64,000 nucleotides of DNA from the NCBI GenBank assembly GCA_964017065.1, contig OZ024787.1, positions 14,908,888-14,972,887 on the forward strand. The letters run 5' to 3'. Of this stretch, positions 20,876-33,413 are shown piece after piece; within the stretch, counting starts at the first letter, position 1, and every line of letters begins with the position of its first letter. This DNA comes from Haliclona indistincta (taxonomy: Eukaryota > Porifera > Demospongiae > Haplosclerida > Chalinidae). The notes below the pieces were generated by a model. The model was not told the DNA's origin, searched no databases, and was given only the letters and a program-made list of their open reading frames with translations. Made by a program: the position numbers and the translations under genes.

Positions 20876-22063
20876 TTTTTTATCACTATCAGTTTGAAAT
20901 ATTAGCTGTATTCTATGCTAGCTGTTATTTCATTTTTACAACTCTGTGAGTAGCAGTTACTAGTTAGTAGATGAGAAGTTATTATCGGCAATCACAAGAA
21001 TAATGAAAAGGTTTAAATTAGTTAGAGAGGTTGAGGGTATGAGTTGACAACATGATATTTCTTAGCACTGTAATGGATGAAGAAGAGACTAACACTGACA
21101 ACTCAGTGGAATACTATGATGATCATGCGGGCTAGCTAGTCAGGAACAGAGGGCTCGATTAGACACGCCTAGTTGATGTCGAAATCACGATCACAGAGGC
21201 TTAGATCTAGCTTTTTCAATGTTCCAGTTGTCAACACCACAGGGGTCCTTTAAAGTACAGCTTGCGCTGCAGTGTGGTGTAGTATCCCGAAACTTAGCCA
21301 CCGTCATCAGTGCCACTTGCATTGTCCGCGCCTGGGCACCTTTGACCCGCCATCTGAGGACAGAACAGTGTTACCCAGGGTATAGTACTGCTTTAGACAA
21401 ATTTTCATACCTCTAGATTGCGCGCTGAAGCGTCCAGAGGACCAGAGCCATGAGAGCAGAGACGCTAGCGCTGTTTCAAAACTGATGTGGGCGGAGTCAA
21501 TAATCGTCAGCAGCAAGAGGGTTAATTAATGGCGTCTGCAGTCCAAAAACCATGTTTTTCGAGGATTACTCGCTTCTGGTAGTGTTCGATGCCTATCTAA
21601 GAAGTAAGTGCACTACCCCAGATATATACACGTGCGCTGGTGCAGGTTTGGTAGTAATTCGTTAACTCAGGACAGCGCTAGGCTTGTCAAAAGAAGAAGA
21701 AGAAGAAGAAGAAGAAAGAAGATGAACAATTCGCGTGGGCGGCGATTTTAGTTTACCACTTTAGAAACGTCTAGCAGCTTCGCCAAAGGTATTTTCATGC
21801 TCAGAACATTCGTCTGATCAATCCTAGATGTCTAGAATCTCGAGAAAAGCTATAACAGCGAAGATCTGCAAATGCTCTCTGTCTTGATTTTCGTCGTCCA
21901 ACAAGCAGTCCCGGCGACTTTCATAGACTTCCTACAAGCGCTTACACTTCAGATTCACTTAGAGATAGTTAAAATGCAGTAGAAATCTATAACAATAGAG
22001 ATATGTGCGAAAACTCATTTTCACACATGAGTAGCCGCCATCTTAATTCGCCCTCATCCCTAC
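20415..22063. mobile_element. Insertion separating THAP and DDE parts of copy 1
   Basis: The outer ends are GTAGGGATGA (20415) and its complement TCATCCCTAC (ending 22063). No clear target duplication was found, so the boundaries are tentative. It holds the hairpin above, a GAA microsatellite (~21692-21720) and no recognisable gene; open frames at 20617-20949 and 21219-21416 lie in repeats or lack any domain. Confidence 0.5.
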
Positions 22064-22069
22064 ATATCA

Positions 22070-23038
22070 TTGCCTATCGGCAATGATAATAAGAAAGAGT
22101 TGATGGATGAAAACAGAGAACAAACAAGTTTTTTCTTCACAGAAGAGAGTATGAAAGCATCAAAAAAAGAAAGAATTCTATTCTACACTTTATTACCCAA
22201 TTTCGAAACACTAAAACTTGTTGTAGACACTGTAAGCACATCGAGTTTAAAACAGAGAGGTCGACCAACAGTCCTAGGTGATTTTCAAGAAATAGTTCTA
22301 ATTTTAATGAAGTTGAGACTAGATTTGAGTGAAGCTGACATTGGCTATCGATTGGGAATTTCCCAATCCACAGTTTCAAGGATATTTGCGAAATGGATTA
22401 ATATTATGGCTGAGAGTTTAAAGTTTTTAATACGATGGCCGAGTAGAGATGAAGTACGGGCAACCATTCCTCAAGTATTTCGCAAAGACTTCCCAAGATG
22501 CATAGCTATAATAGACTGCACTGAAGTATTCATACAAAGATCTTCAGATTTAGAAGCACGAGTGCAGACATGGAGTCACTACAAACATCATAATACTGTT
22601 AAATTACTAATCGCCATTAGTCCTCAAGGAACCATATCTTTTATCTCTAGGTCATATGGAGGACGAGCATCCGATAAATATATAACGGATAATTGTGGAG
22701 TACTTGATAACCTGCTTCCAGGTGATCAAATTCTAGCAGATAGAGGATTCACAATAGAAGAAAGTGTAGGTCTATATTGTGCAGAGGTGAAAATTCCACC
22801 TTTCACCAAAGGCAAGAAACAACTAACACGAAGTGAGGTGGATCGTACAAGGAAGCTAGCTCATGTACGCATTCATGTCGAGCGTGTTATAGGCCAACTC
22901 AAGAAAAAGTTTAAAATATTACAACATATTGTTCCCATTACTCTTTTAAACAATGAAAGCAGTTGCACAATTGATAACATAGTGATTACATGTTGTGCAT
23001 TGTGTAATTTGTCAGAGTCTGTTGTACCATTTGATTAA
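22070..23038 (+). pseudogene. DDE transposase catalytic part, ISL2EU copy 1
   Basis: The frame of 322 codons matches the DDE_Tnp_4 (IS5/Harbinger-like) fold: an HTH-like region (LRLDLSEADIGYRLGISQST), first Asp in AIIDCTEVF, Y.HHNTVK, FISRSYGGRASDK, second Asp in ILADRGF, and Glu in HVERVIGQLKKK. No ATG opens the frame until residue 12 and the frame stays open upstream to the insertion boundary, which fits the downstream half of a split gene. Its catalytic triad is complete. It is about half identical by eye to the DDE part of copy 2, so the two elements are different subfamilies. Confidence 0.85.
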
Positions 23039-24373
23039 AAAGTTAATCACAATAATTTATAACAAACTATAACGTATATAACTGAATATTACCTAGCTAC
23101 TTGGTGATAGCTTTAGGAGGATTTCTTCCTTTAAACGACTTTCGACAATCAGGACAATACCACTTTCCTTTGGGCACTTTCTTCAACTTTAAGCAAGTAA
23201 GATGAAACCATTCATTCTTACAGTTTGCAAAGTCACAACCTAACATAGTTTCGTCAATCTTAAACTCTTTACAGTAGCAGTATTTGTATGAGTTAGGATT
23301 GTCAGTGGCATCAGTACACTGTGAGGAACTGGAACTAGAATTAATTGGACCTTCTGGCATAACAGACTGTCTCGTATACCATTTACCGATTAGTTCGGGA
23401 AGGAGACAAAATTTGTAAAATTCATTTACATCTGCAATAACATCGGTAAAGAATTCTTCTTGCTCTGCTACTATTCTTTCAACACGAATTCCTTTCGTAG
23501 TCCAAACAACAAAGTCACAGAATTGAACTTTGTGTAAATAGATTTGCATCTGCACCTGGTAATAATAAGCATGACTTTTCTTTAATTTCGAGTCATCATC
23601 AATAAAATTTGCACTCTCTGGTAAGCTATCCTTGCTGCAATAGGGACACTTTATCTCTAAACACCCCAACCCACAGCAATCACATGCTATCAGGCCGTCT
23701 GGAGATGCACCAAGATGAGGAAACTTGGGGTTAATAACTAACCCACTATCTGTAATCACAAATTTGTCATGTTGTTCTTTAGCTCTTACTACATACTCTT
23801 CTCGGGCCTTTTTTTCATGATCACATCCCCACCTAGAATAATATTATAATTATATACTATAGGGTTAATTTTTCAAATACACTTACTTGGTCGCACAAAC
23901 ACTGAATCTGTATGATTCTGGATAGCATATACTCTTTACTAGAGACTGTGATGGTCTGGCTAGATCAGTTGACAGCACTGACTTAAAGCGTGATGCTGTA
24001 ACCCGTCCAGCCCTGTGACGAAACCATAATTTTGACTTTGACTGAGCTCTTGTCTCTTTCTCTAAGTTCACAGCCTGTTGTTCAGTTACATGCAGCATCT
24101 TGAAAACATCCTCACACGCATTTAGCAAGCAATGGTAAGGCATTTGAAGATACTCAGGCTTGTACAGATCACTTAACAGTGGAGGCAACCGAGCAGAAAG
24201 AAGTGAAGAAGGAAGAAAATCAGATGAGTGAGGGGGTACAAGAGAGAGAATAGCTGCTTTCGGGTTAGCTAGTTTAAGTTTAGAATAAAACTCCTTTTCA
24301 TCAACCAAAGGACATAGACGACTCTTGGGACGTTTTTCCTTTGATGACAGCACTACTTCGGAATCAGTACAAC

Positions 24374-25136
24374 CAGGAGCACATAAAAAGAAGGAGCGTG
24401 CAACTTACAGTGCCAACACTTTAATAATTAATGACGTACTTCCGCTTTACCTGAGTATGAACGTACGTCATATCTATTTAACGCGCATTACTGGTAAGTT
24501 TACGACAGCGAGCGCGCCTGGTGTTGCTCAGCTTGAATACCAGGGGCGTAGGCAGGATTTTTGAAAAGAGGGGGCAATTGAAATATGAATATATAATTGC
24601 CAACGGGGGGGGGGGGGGGGTAGCTATCAATTACCCCTACTCAAACAAGTAATTACAAGTGTGGTTTTGACAACACTGATGACCACATAGCAACTGTTGT
24701 CATATACTAAGGCTGCTAAATCAACATAGTCATTAATAATAACTAAATTCATCTACCGAGTCAGCAAAAAAGGGGGGGCAATTGCCCCCCTGGCCCCCCC
24801 CCTGCCTACGCGCCTGAATACGGTCATCCCAGCTTTCATTGCGCTCCTCACGGGCGAGTTCTAACTTGTTGTAAACGAATCCGCCGGGGAGACAGCATGA
24901 TCAGCTTTCTCTTGGAGCTGGCCTGACTAAGACGTCGAGGGGTTCGCGCCATCCTCTCTTGCCGCACTTAGATCTATTATGTATCACGTGCACAGAACGT
25001 ACGTCACGCATATTTAATGAAGCACAAAAACTTCCAAATATGGAAGTTCTGAGCACACATCTGTGAATCTAATTATACACTGTTGGCACTAACGCGCGGT
25101 TTACAGTTGCACGCTCCTTCTTTTTATGTGCTCCTG
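24374..25136. mobile_element. 763-bp TIR element in the YqaJ gene, 7-bp duplication
   Basis: The inverted termini begin CAGGAGCACATAAAAAGAAG and are flanked by the 7-bp direct repeat gtacaac (24367-24373, 25137-25143). Removing the element and one repeat restores the frame of the host exon, which confirms the boundaries. It contains a second, younger insertion at 24543-24815. Confidence 0.88.
24543..24815. mobile_element. Small TIR element nested in the previous one
   Basis: The ends are CAGGGGCGTAGGCAGG on the left and the complement of CAGGCGCGTAGGCAGG on the right, with aatac repeated on both sides. It contains long G and C runs (24606-24620, 24771-24802). The termini resemble those at 36325-36660. 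Confidence 0.7.
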
Positions 25137-25274
25137 GTACAACTCATTACCCGCTTCAATGATGTACAAGGCTTAGAGAAATGTATTTCACTAATTGTTG
25201 AATATGACACCTGCAATAATTATACAATAGCAATACTGCAGTGAAAAACAGTCATACCTGTTTGGTAATGGATG

Positions 25275-25856
25275 TAGCCTCGTACCCAGGCGCTAGAAGG
25301 GGGTGGAGCGAAGGGGAGAAAAAACAGCGCCTGGTATATACTGCTTACGCATGCGCGACTAGCGGTGGAATTCCACCGCCGCCGGTTATCATCGTACACG
25401 TTTGTAGTACGTGATGAATATTCATCAGTTTTTTAGCAGTTCGTGAAGCTTTCCTGTTTGCAATCTGCTGTCATGACTGTATTCTAGCGGCTTTTCTTGA
25501 AGCTCTAGCACAAGAGCAGAAGTACAATTTAACAACTGGGTGCTCCTGGTAGCGGAAACGAGCGACATCGATTGACAAGAGCGGTATAAATGACGCGATT
25601 AAGCCTACTATTGCGTATGCACGCGCTCACCACAAAGTTATTTGTCGAATCCAGAGCTAGAGCTGACGATCGAGTTGCTACTCAGTCAGTTGCTTGTAAG
25701 TTTAATAATGGAGGCGTGGTCTGAATAACCGCTACCACGTTTTCATGACATAATCGGAATATTTTACAGTAAAATAAACGGATATTTAGCGCATGCGTGT
25801 GCAGTAGATACCAGGCGCTTATTTCTTCTCCTCACTAGCGCCTGGGTACGAGGCTA
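25275..25856. mobile_element. 582-bp MITE with TAGCCTCGT ends, 10-bp duplication
   Basis: The inverted termini TAGCCTCGTACCCAGGCGCT and the direct repeat gtaatggatg (25265-25274, 25857-25866) bound the element. It interrupts the SWIM exon. A relative with the same TAGCCTCGT ends lies at 49764-50340. The 9-10-bp duplications suggest a Mutator-like source. Confidence 0.9.
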
Positions 25857-26588
25857 GTAATGGATGGTGCTAACCACTGACAAGGCAGTGAAGTACATGA
25901 AGTTTGATGCTGCATCATAACTCCTGCCATTATGGCGTACAATAGTGCCGCTACATGTGAACATGCCTCACCAGCACCCGCCATGCAATTACAGTGAGCA
26001 CATAAAATTCTACCGCTCTTATTGATCCCAACCCAAGGGAGCAAACAGGGGGATGACATTGCTTGACTGTGCTTCACCTAATAAAAAGCACTACTATTGA
26101 ATACCTGCTACATAAATTCAGCTTACCTTAGCAATCATAAGAAAAACATTCTCATCAACTTTCTTCACTTTGACACCGTCTACAAAGCCAGCCACAAAGT
26201 AAGACCAGGCCTCTGTGCTCTTGTAGGCCTTAAGTTCCTCCAATGTGCACGGGCTAGGTGAATTCAAGAGATACACGCAGATGTCTGGGAACTCGACAGG
26301 AGGCCACAGACTCTTGTCCGTTTCAAAGCCGTTAATACTCATCACATACGGGTCTTCACTCAATCCCAGTTGATCCAACTTCTGTCTGTACCTCTTTCGT
26401 CCAGTGTCATCTAGCTGTTTAGCGAAAACCGACTCTGCAGCAACGTCGTTCGCCATGGAATTCGCCATTGCTTTGATTCGCAGTTCGCGCCTTTTGCCAC
26501 TCAGTTATTTCTACAGTTATTAGTCACGTGCAACATTAGATGAATAACATTAACATTAACCGCGCCTTCATTACGGATAACGTCTATA

Positions 26589-26870
26589 CGAAGATCTATT
26601 GATCACAAGGGAAATCAGAAAGCTATAGCATAACTTGTTTATACATTAGGTCACGTTTATATCCGTATCGGCTCTGCAGTTAACGCCACCTCTGAACGGA
26701 TATCGGTACATAATCTAAAAGAAAGGATACTCCCTTCTACATTGGAGAAGATAAGACCTAGATATGATAAAATTATCTGATCAAACCAACAGCTAGCTAG
26801 CCATAGGCGGTACATTTACAGCTTCTTTAACGAAGGCAAGCCTGAAGTCTTCTTGCATGTGACTGTTCTA
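26589..26870. other. No gene seen between ISL2EU copy 1 and the 183-bp satellite
   Basis: Short AT-rich unique sequence; no open frame or repeat that I recognise. Confidence 0.5.
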
Positions 26871-26871
26871 A

Positions 26872-27374
26872 AGGTGTTAATCTGTTGTCTAAATATTATC
26901 TTTGCTAAGATGTTGAGTGCCTACAATCCGAGTATAGAAAGCCAAAAGTTTCGCAGTATCATGATACATTGCAAAATCTTGACGATTTTGGTTCTGCCTA
27001 CAAGGTTGTTGAGAGACTCAACACTCCCAAAAGCAGTTTAGACAATAGATTATGCATAGTAGAGTGGAAGAAATCTGCTTTTGGAAGTTTTGAGTCGCTC
27101 AACAAAATTCTACGCAGGTCTAAAGACTGCATTGGAAACTGCATTGGAAATGAATATCCATTAGAAGCAATGTTGGTGTCAATGTGGAACTGCGGGGCGC
27201 TCAAAATCTTAGCAAAGTAGTTTAGACAATAGAATATGCATAGTAGAGTGGAAAAAATCTGCTTTTGGAAGTGTTGAGTTGCTCAACAAAATTCCACGCA
27301 GGTCTAAACACTGCATAGCAAATTGCATTGGTTATGAATATCAATTAGAAGCACTGCCGGTGTCAATTTGGAAC
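26872..27374. repeat. 183-bp satellite, left block with head-to-head junction
   Basis: From about 27036 two units run in the + direction. Before that (26872-27035) lies a diverged unit in inverse orientation (tttgctaagatgttgagtgc; gagactcaacactcccaaaa). The array thus begins with a head-to-head junction. Confidence 0.8.
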
Positions 27375-28149
27375 GGGTGTCTCTAAATTCACAACAGTTG
27401 GAGTACACCGCGTGAAAATCACGTGATTTGTGAGAGCGCGCGTACAGAATTACTATAAAGGCTTGTTTACACCATGGTATGGTCAGCAGTTCCTAGTGGC
27501 ATAGTGGTTTGGTGCGTAGCTTATAGTGCAGACGTTTGGGGTTCGATTCCAACTGAATCCTTTTTTCTTCTTTTTTTACACAAAGAACTTCAGATTTTTT
27601 GCTAGTTGTGACACTCTAGACGATCCTTAGGAAGGCCAGAGGCCCTGTTTAGAACGACTCCGACGATCCTTAGGCTTAGGCTTAGCAAGGGCCGAAGGCC
27701 CGGTTTAGGACGCCCCTCTCGACGATCCTTAGGCTTACCAAGGGCCGAAGGCCCGGTTTAGGACGCCCCTCCAACTTTGCGCAGTTAGGAAAAGGTTTTT
27801 TAGGGTTTAGGGTTTAGTAGCCAGGCTGACCTTGCCATGCTAAACAAGTAATTCTGAACGCGCAGTTGAAAAGCTAGTTGCATCTGCTCCGCCTCCTGTT
27901 GCTTCATTGCTTCCTGACCCTTCTATAAACCCACGTGACTTTCTTGATGTTGTCCTGGGCGTGCGTTGGATTGCAAGTGTTTCGCTCCAGCGTTTTTGTA
28001 TCGTGTTCCTGCAAGAATTGCGTGGCGCTCGTGCCTCTTTGTTATCTTCCCTCTAGTTTTGGTCTTACCGACAACTCTCCGTTCGCGGAGGCAAGAAATA
28101 AGAAGAAGAAGACTTCCGTACTTCAACTGTTGTGAATTTAGAGACACCC
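27375..28149. mobile_element. 775-bp TIR element inserted in the satellite, 10-bp duplication
   Basis: The ends are GGGTGTCTCTAAATTCACAA and its complement, flanked by aatttggaac (27365-27374, 28150-28159). It shares its interior with the element at 16257-16829: acagaattactataaaggct, a tRNA-like unit, repeated cgatccttagg, gggccgaaggcccggtttag and a TTTAGGGTTTAGGGTTTAG segment. The outer TIRs of the two elements are different, so a common core has been captured or the TIRs have diverged fully. Confidence 0.88.
27483..27566 (+). ncRNA. tRNA-like pol III unit in the second TIR element
   Basis: A box TGGCATAGTGG (27497-27507) and B box GGTTCGATTCC (27540-27550, a perfect consensus) at tRNA spacing, with a T run at 27561-27566. 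The stems do not form a clean cloverleaf. It is homologous to 16370-16453. Confidence 0.55.
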
Positions 28150-31100
28150 AATTTGGAACTGAGGGCGCTCAACATCTTAGCAAAGTAGTTTAGACAATAG
28201 ATTATGCATAGTAGAGTGGAACAAATCTGCTTTTGGAGTTGTTGAGTCACTCAACAAAATTCTACGCCAGTCTGAATTCTGCAATGCAAATTGCATTGGA
28301 ATGAATATCAAGTAGAAGCACTATTGCTTTCCATGTAGAACTGTGGGGCACTCAACATCTTAGCAAAGTAGTCTAGACAATAGATTCTGCATAGTAGAGT
28401 GAAACAAATCTGCATTTGGAGTTGTTGAGTCACTCAACAAAATTCCACGCCAGTCTGAATTCTGCAATGCAAATTGCATTGGAATGAATATCAATTAGAA
28501 GCACTATTGCTTTCCATGTAGAACTGTGGGGCACTCAACATCTTAGCAAAGTAGTCTAGACAATAGATTCTGCATAATAGAGTGAAACAAACCTGCTTTT
28601 GGAGTTGTTGAGTCACTCAACAAAATTCTACGCCAGTCTGAATTCTGCAATGCAAATTGCATTGGAATGAATATCAATTAGAAGCACTATTCCTTTTCAT
28701 GTAGAACTGTGGGGCACTCAACATCTTAGCAAAGTAGTCTAGACAATAGATTCTGCATAGTAGAGTGAAACAAAGCTGCTTTTGGAGTTGTTGAGTCACT
28801 CAACAAAATTCTACGCCAGTCTGAATTCTGCAATGCAAATTGCATTGGAATGAATATCAAGTAGAAGCACTATTGCTTTCCATGTAGAACTGTGGGGCAC
28901 TCAACATCTTAGCAAAGTAGTCTAGACAATAGATTCTGCATAGTAGAGTGAAACAAATCTGCATTTGGAGTTGTTGAGTCACTCAACAAAATTCCACGCC
29001 AGTCTGAATTCTGCAATGCAAATTGCATTGGAATGAATATCAATTAGAAGCACTATTGCTTTCCATGTAGAACTGTGGGGCACTCAACATCTTAGCAAAG
29101 TAGTCTAGACAATAGATTCTGCATTGTAGAGTGGAAAAAATCTGCTTTTGGAAGTGTTGAGTCTCTCAACAAAATTCCACGCAGGTCTAAAGAGGACTGC
29201 ATTGCAAATTGCATTGGAAATGAATATCAAGTAGAAGCACTGCCGGTGTCAATTTGGAACTGAGGGCGCTCAACATCTTAGCAAAGTAGTTTAGACAATA
29301 GATTATGCATAGTAGAGTGGAAGAAATCTGCTTTTGGAGTTGTTGAGTCACTCAACAAAATTCTACGCCAGTCTGAATTCTGCAATGCAAATTGCATTGG
29401 AATGAATATCAATTAGAAGCACTATTGCTTTTCATGTAGAACTGTGGGGCACTCAACATCTTAGCAAAGTAGTCTAGACAATAGATTCTGCATAGTAGAG
29501 TGAAACAAAGCTGCTTTTGGAGTTGTTGAGTCACTCAACAAAATTCTACGCCAGTCTGAATTCTGCAATGCAAATTGCATTGGAATGAATATCAATTAGA
29601 AGCACTATTGCTTTCCATATAGAACTGTGGGGCACTCAACATCTTAGCAAAGTAGTCTAGACAATAGATTCTGCATAGTAGAGTGGAAGAAATCTGCTTT
29701 TGGAGTTGTTGTGTTAGTCAACAAAATTCTACGCCAGTCTGAATTCTGCAATGCAAATCGCATTGGAATGTATATCAATTAGAAGCACTATGGCTTTCCA
29801 TGTAGAACTGTGGGGCACTCAACATCTTAGCAAAGTAGTTTAGACAATAGATTCTGCATGGTAGAGTGGAACAAATCTGCTTTTGGAGTTGTTGAGTCAC
29901 TCAACAAAATTCTACGCCAGTCTGAATTCTGCAATGCAAATTGCATTGGAATGAATATCAATTAGAAGCACTAGTTCTTTCCATGTAGAACTGTGGGGCA
30001 CTCAACATCTTAGCAAAGTAGTTTAGACAATAGATTCTGCATGGTAGAGTGGAAAAAATCTGCTTTTGGAGTTGTCGAGTCACTCAACAAAATTCTACGC
30101 CAGTCTGAATTCTGCAATGCAAATTGCATTGGAATGAATATCAATTAGAAGCACTATTTCTTTCCATGTAGAACTGTGGGGCACTCAACATCTTAGCAAA
30201 GTAGTTTAGACAATAGATTCTGCATGGTAGAGTGGAACAAATCTGCTTTTGGAGTTGTTGAGTCACTAAACAAAATTCTACGCCAGTTTGAATTCTGCAA
30301 TGCTAATTGCATTGGAATGAATATCAATTAGAAGCACTAGTTCTTTCCATGTAGAACTGTGGGGCACTCAACATCTTAGCAAAGTAGTTTAGACAATAGA
30401 TTCTGCATGGTAGAGTGGAACAAATCTGCTTTTGGAGTTGTTGAGTCACTCAACAAAATTCTACGCCAGTCTGAATTCTGCAATGCAAATTGCATTGGAA
30501 TGAATATCAATTAGAAGCACTAGTTCTTTCCATGTAGAACTGTGGGCACTCAACATCTTAGCAAAGTAGTTTAGACAATAGATTCTTTATGGTAGAGTGG
30601 AACAAATCTGCTTTTGGAGTTGTTGAGTCACTCAACAAAATTCTACGCCTGTCTGAATTCTGCAATGCAAATTGCATTGGAATGAATATCAATTAGTAGC
30701 ACTAGTTCTTTCCATGTAGAACTGTGGGGCACTCAACATCTTAGCAAAGTAGTTTAGACAATAGATTCCGCATGGTAGAGTGGAACAAATCTGGTTTTGG
30801 AGTTGTTGAGTCACTCAACAAAATTCTACGCCAGTCTGAATTCTGCAATGCAAATTGCATTGGAATGAATATCAATTAGAAGCACTATTTCTTTCCATGT
30901 AGAACTGTGGGGCACTCAACATCTTAGCAAAGTAGTTTAGACAATAGTTTCTGCATGGTAGAGTGGAACAAATCTGCTTTTGGCGTTGTTGAGTCACTCA
31001 ACAAAATTCTACGCCAATCTGAATTCTGCAATGCAAATTGCATTGGAATGAATATCAATTAGAAGCACTATGGCTTTCCATGTAGAACTGTGGGGCACTC

Positions 31101-33413
31101 AACATCTTAGCAAAGTAGTCTAGACAATAGAATCTGCATAGTAGAGTGGAAAAAATCTGCTTTTGGAGTTGTTGAGTCACTCAACAAAATTCTACGCCAG
31201 TCTGAATTCTGCAATGCAAATTGCATTGGAATGAATATCAATTGGAAGCACTATGGCTTTCCATGTAGAACTGTGGGGCACTCAACATCTTAGCAAAGTA
31301 GTCTAGTCAATAGATTCTGCATAGTAGAGTGGAAGAAATCTGCTTTTGGAGTTGTTGAGTCACTCAACAAAATTCTACGCCAGTCTGAATTCTGCAATGC
31401 AAATTGCATTGGAATGAGTATCAATTAGAAGCACATGGCTTTCCATGTAGAACTGTGGGGCACTCAACATCTTAGCAAAGTAATCTAGACAATAGATTCT
31501 GCATAGTAGAGTGGAAGAAATCTGCTTTTGGAGTTGTTGAATTACTCAACAAAATTCTACGCCAATCTGAATTCTGCAATGCAAATTGCATTGGAATGAG
31601 TATCAATTAGAAGCACATGGCTTTCCATGTAGAACTGTGGGGCACTCAACATCTTAGCAAGGTAGTCTAGACAATAGATTCTGCATAGTAGAGTGGAAGA
31701 AATCTGCTTTTGGAGTTGTTGAGTCACTCAACAAAATTCTACGCCAATCTGAATTCTGCAATGCAAATTGCATTGGAATGAATATCAATTAGAAGCACTA
31801 TGGCTTTCCATGTAGAACTGTGGGGCACTCAACATCTTAGCAAAGTAGTCTAGACAATAGATTCTGCATAGTAGAGTGGAAGAAATCTGCTTTTGGAGTT
31901 GTTGAGTCACTCAACAAAATTCTACGCCAGTCTGAATTCTGCAATGCAAATTGCATTGGAATGAATATCAATTGGAAGCACTATGGCTTTCCATGTAGAA
32001 CTGTGGGGCACTCAACATCCTAGCAAAGTAGTCTAGACAATAGATTCTGCATAGTAGAGTGGAAGAAATCTGCTTTTGGAGTTGTTGAGTCACTCAACAA
32101 AATTCTACGCCAGTCTGAATTCTGCAATGCAAATTGCATTGGAATGAATATCAATTGGAAGCACTATGGCTTTCCATGTAGAACTGTGGGGCACTCAACA
32201 TCCTAGCAAAGTAGTCTAGACAATAGATTCTGCATAGTAGAGTGGAAGAAATCTGCTTTTGGAGTTGTTGAGTCACTCAACAAAATTCTACGCTAATCTG
32301 AATTCTGCAATGCAAATTGCATTGGAATGAATATCAATTAGAAGCACTATGGCTTTCCATGTAGAACTGTGGGGCACTCAACATCTTAGCAAAGTAGTCT
32401 AGACAATAGATTCTGCATAGTAGAGTGGAAGAAATCTGCTTTTGGAGTTGTTGAGTCACTCAACAAAATTCTACGCCAGTCTGAATTCTGCAATGCAAAT
32501 TGCATTGGAATGAATATCAATTAGAAGCACTATGGCTTTCCATGTAGAACTGTGGGGCACTCAACATCTTAGCAAAGTAGTCTAGACAATAGATTCTGCA
32601 TAATAGAGTGGAAAAAATCTGCTTTTGGAGTTGTTGAGTCACTCAACAAAATTCTACGCCAGTCTGAATTCTGCAATGCAAATTGCATTGGAATGAATAT
32701 CAATTAGAAGCTCTAATGCTTTCCATGTAGAACTGTGGGGCACTCAACATCTTAGCAAAGTAGTCTAGACAATAGATTCTGCACAGTAGAGTGGAAGAAA
32801 TCTGCTTTTGGAGTTGTTGAGTCACTCAACAAAATTCTACGCCAGTCTGAATTCTGCAATGCAAATTGCATTGGAATGAATATCAATTAGAAGCACTATG
32901 GCTTTCCATGTAGAACTGTGGGGCACTCAACATCTTAGAAAAGTAGTCTAGACAATAGATTCTGCATAGTAGAGTGGAAGAAATCTGCTTTTGGAGTTGT
33001 TGAATCACTCAACAAAATTCTACGCCAGTCTGAATTCTGCAATGCAAATTGCATTGGAATGAATATCAATTAGTACCACTATGTCTTTCCATGTAGAACT
33101 GTGGGGCACTCAACATCTTAGCAAAGTAGTCTAGACAATAGATTCTGCATAGTAGAGTGGAAGAAATCTGCTTTTGGAGTTGTTGAGTCACTCAACAAAA
33201 TTCTACGCCAGTCTGAATTCTGCAATGCATATTGCATTGGAATGAATATCAATTAGTAGCACTATGTCTTTCCATGTAGAACTGTGGGGCACTCAACATC
33301 TTAGAAAAGTAGTCTAGACAATAGATTCTGCTTAGTAGAGTGGAAGAAATCTGCTTTTGGAGTTGTTGAGTGACTCAACAAAATTCTACGCCAGTCTGAA
33401 TTCCGCAATGCAA
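28150..33413 (+). repeat. 183-bp satellite array, about 28 copies
   Basis: The unit contains gcactcaacatcttagcaaa, gaatctgcttttggagttgt-like and caatgcaaattgcattggaa segments. Spacing between successive tcttagcaaag motifs is 183 bp (28175, 28358, 28541...). Units contain short inner palindromes (tgcaaattgca; gttgagtcactcaac). Variants cluster in blocks (ctagttctttcc, ctatggctttcc), indicating local duplication of groups of units. Confidence 0.96.

Larger units (their letters stand above)
23097..26468 (-). pseudogene. SWIM-YqaJ-PHD protein of ISL2EU copy 1, interrupted
   Basis: Exons (- strand order): 26468-26127, 26077-25258, 25210-23887, 23832-23097. Taking out the insertions at 25275-25856 and 24374-25136 with one target duplication each gives one open frame of about 619 aa. 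Landmarks: LWPPVEFPDI near the N-terminus; SWIM-type zinc finger CAHCNCMAGAGEACSHVAAL; YqaJ/lambda-exonuclease-like nuclease core (LWFRHRAGRVTASRF, HLGASPDGLIAC, CLEIKCP, YYYQVQMQI); and a C-terminal PHD finger (YCYCK...WFHLTC..WYCPDC). The PD-(D/E)xK signature D...EIK and the Q of YYYQVQ are present. The role is presumed DNA-end processing in transposition. Only 58 bp separate its stop from the stop of the convergent transposase. Confidence 0.8.
19397..26584. mobile_element. ISL2EU/IS5-like DNA transposon, copy 1, broken by insertions
   Basis: The element is bounded by short inverted ends (TATAGACGTTAT at 19393 and its complement ending at 26588), with a likely TA target duplication just outside GAC...GTC. 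It carries a THAP + DDE transposase gene (+ strand, split) and a convergent SWIM-YqaJ-PHD gene (- strand, split). This two-gene layout is typical of the ISL2EU (IS4EU) group. Insertions lie at 20415-22063, 24374-25136 (itself containing 24543-24815) and 25275-25856. Confidence 0.8.
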
